From: Phylloscopus collybita
Lineage: Eukaryota; Chordata; Aves; Passeriformes; Phylloscopidae
Direction: 5' to 3'
Length of the DNA stretch: 64,000 nt
Assembly: GCA_027886175.1 (NCBI GenBank)
Contig: JAJNNQ010000006.1
Span: 9,672,001 to 9,736,000, forward strand
Shown: one piece after another, positions 63,193 to 64,000 of the stretch
How the letters are laid out: every line of letters starts with the position of its first letter
Numbering within the stretch: the stretch's first letter is position 1
The notes under the pieces: model-generated
What the model was told of the DNA's origin: nothing
Database searches by the model: none
The model's input: only the letters and a program-made list of their open reading frames with translations
Made by a program: the position numbers and the translations under genes

Positions 63193-64000
63193 TCTTTGTT
63201 TGTTTAGTTTGTTTTGTTGAGTTTTGTTTGTTTGTTTTTTCCTAAATATGATTGGCTTTCTGCTTCAAAAGAATCATGTTTATGACCTTAAACCAAATAT
63301 AAGAAAGACAGATAAGTCAATTCTTGACACTTTCCCACAAAGACCAGACCATCTGGACATTCTGTGTTTGTAACAGGTGCTTCTGGGACTTAGAGCCTAA
63401 TTCTGGCCCAGATTCTGTTCTGTATGGGTGACTCCATTAGTGTGTGCAACTGCACATTGCATTAATTGAAGGGACTCAGAAAGGCCAAGTAAAGTAATTA
63501 GTCAGTTGGTCATGCAGAAAAGAGACTAGTGGCTTAGTGCCACCGAATGTTGAATGCACAGATGTACAGCACCATCAGCTTTTGCTCTCTGTGGTACTCT
63601 GCTAATCGCCAGCAGGTAGAGCAAAGATCTGTCTTGGTCCAGGTTTTCAGTCTCCTGGAAGCAACAACATAAATTTCATATCCACTTGGGAGAGAAAATC
63701 ACGAGTTTGAGTGACCGAAAAAAGAAGCTACATCAGCATAAAATTTTCAGAATGGTAAAAGTGCCAGATGGGCCAAATATGGCAGTTAGGTTCTTAGGTT
63801 CCAGTCCAAGTTTTTAGGTTTATCCGGCAACAACTGGCATATGTAATAGAAGCTATAAAATGGGTGTGATTTTGATTTCATAAGCCTGTTTTTTGAATTA
63901 TGCTGTTTTTCTTTGCATGCACTTGACATTTTTGTAAGCCTAGCTATTTTGAGGTCAGAGTTTAATCAAATTGTTAGCTTGTGTCACCTGGAAAGTTAAG

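Larger units (their letters stand above)
61131..64000. other. AT-rich DNA with no gene seen; large microsatellites
   Basis: Unique-looking sequence around the GGAA array (62333-62434), a GA tract (62778-62803) and the TTCC/TTTGG compound array (63090-63192). 63330-63620 is less AT-rich and might be a conserved element or an old repeat. No exon is recognised up to the window end. Confidence 0.55.

Noticed and set aside
1..64000. tRNA, rRNA, snRNA and mitochondrial insert
   Set aside because: No B-box plus acceptor-stem arrangement, no rRNA core sequence and no mitochondrial gene sequence was noticed. A covariance-model scan would be decisive for small RNAs and could not be run.

Overview
The window is vertebrate nuclear DNA, most likely from a bird. 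It is AT-rich and poor in CpG. It holds no recognisable protein-coding exon, no bacterial-style gene, and no tRNA or rRNA. The bird assignment rests on five CR1 (chicken repeat 1) LINE fragments whose 3' ends and reverse-transcriptase (RT) remnants read like avian CR1, plus several endogenous-retrovirus LTRs. A songbird is plausible but not proven. CR1 also occurs in turtles and crocodilians, so the call depends on the overall character of the repeats.

Layout. Positions 1-494 hold most of a minus-strand LTR cut by the window edge. Positions 0.5-12.2 kb are unique AT-rich DNA with a CR1 tail (3.1 kb), a fragment of another LTR (7.3 kb), a decayed CR1 RT (8.2-8.7 kb) and a 46-nt poly-T run (9.4 kb). 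Positions 12.2-13.1 kb hold the 3' end of an endogenous retrovirus: internal sequence, purine-rich tract, then an LTR with TGTTATG...CATAACA ends. Positions 15.96-17.62 kb form an LTR cluster: a minus-strand LTR of betaretrovirus (ERVK) layout, an LTR-like segment, and a plus-strand LTR of the same family as the one at position 1. Positions 17.6-35.1 kb are unique DNA with microsatellites. At 35.1-35.6 kb is another LTR-like element, with duplicated promoter motifs and a regular 27-bp-period array. Positions 35.6-56.2 kb are mostly unique, with a CR1 tail (40.2-40.4 kb) and a striking inverted duplication: two arms of about 170 bp, almost identical, 833 bp apart (50.79-51.97 kb). Positions 56.2-61.1 kb hold a minus-strand CR1 RT fragment, a 186-nt pure purine tract, a second copy of the 12.5-kb retroviral 3' end, and a CR1 3' end. 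The last 3 kb carry long GGAA and TTCC/TTTGG microsatellites.

No genes act together here. The window reads as a gene desert or the inside of a very large intron. The longest ORFs (105-167 codons near 57.5 kb) translate microsatellites, and the remaining ORFs show no recognisable domain. The observations most worth following are the 50.8/51.9-kb inverted duplication, the 27-bp array in the 35-kb LTR-like element, and the inverted pair of young LTRs 16.5 kb apart. Nothing seen amounts to a new multi-gene system.
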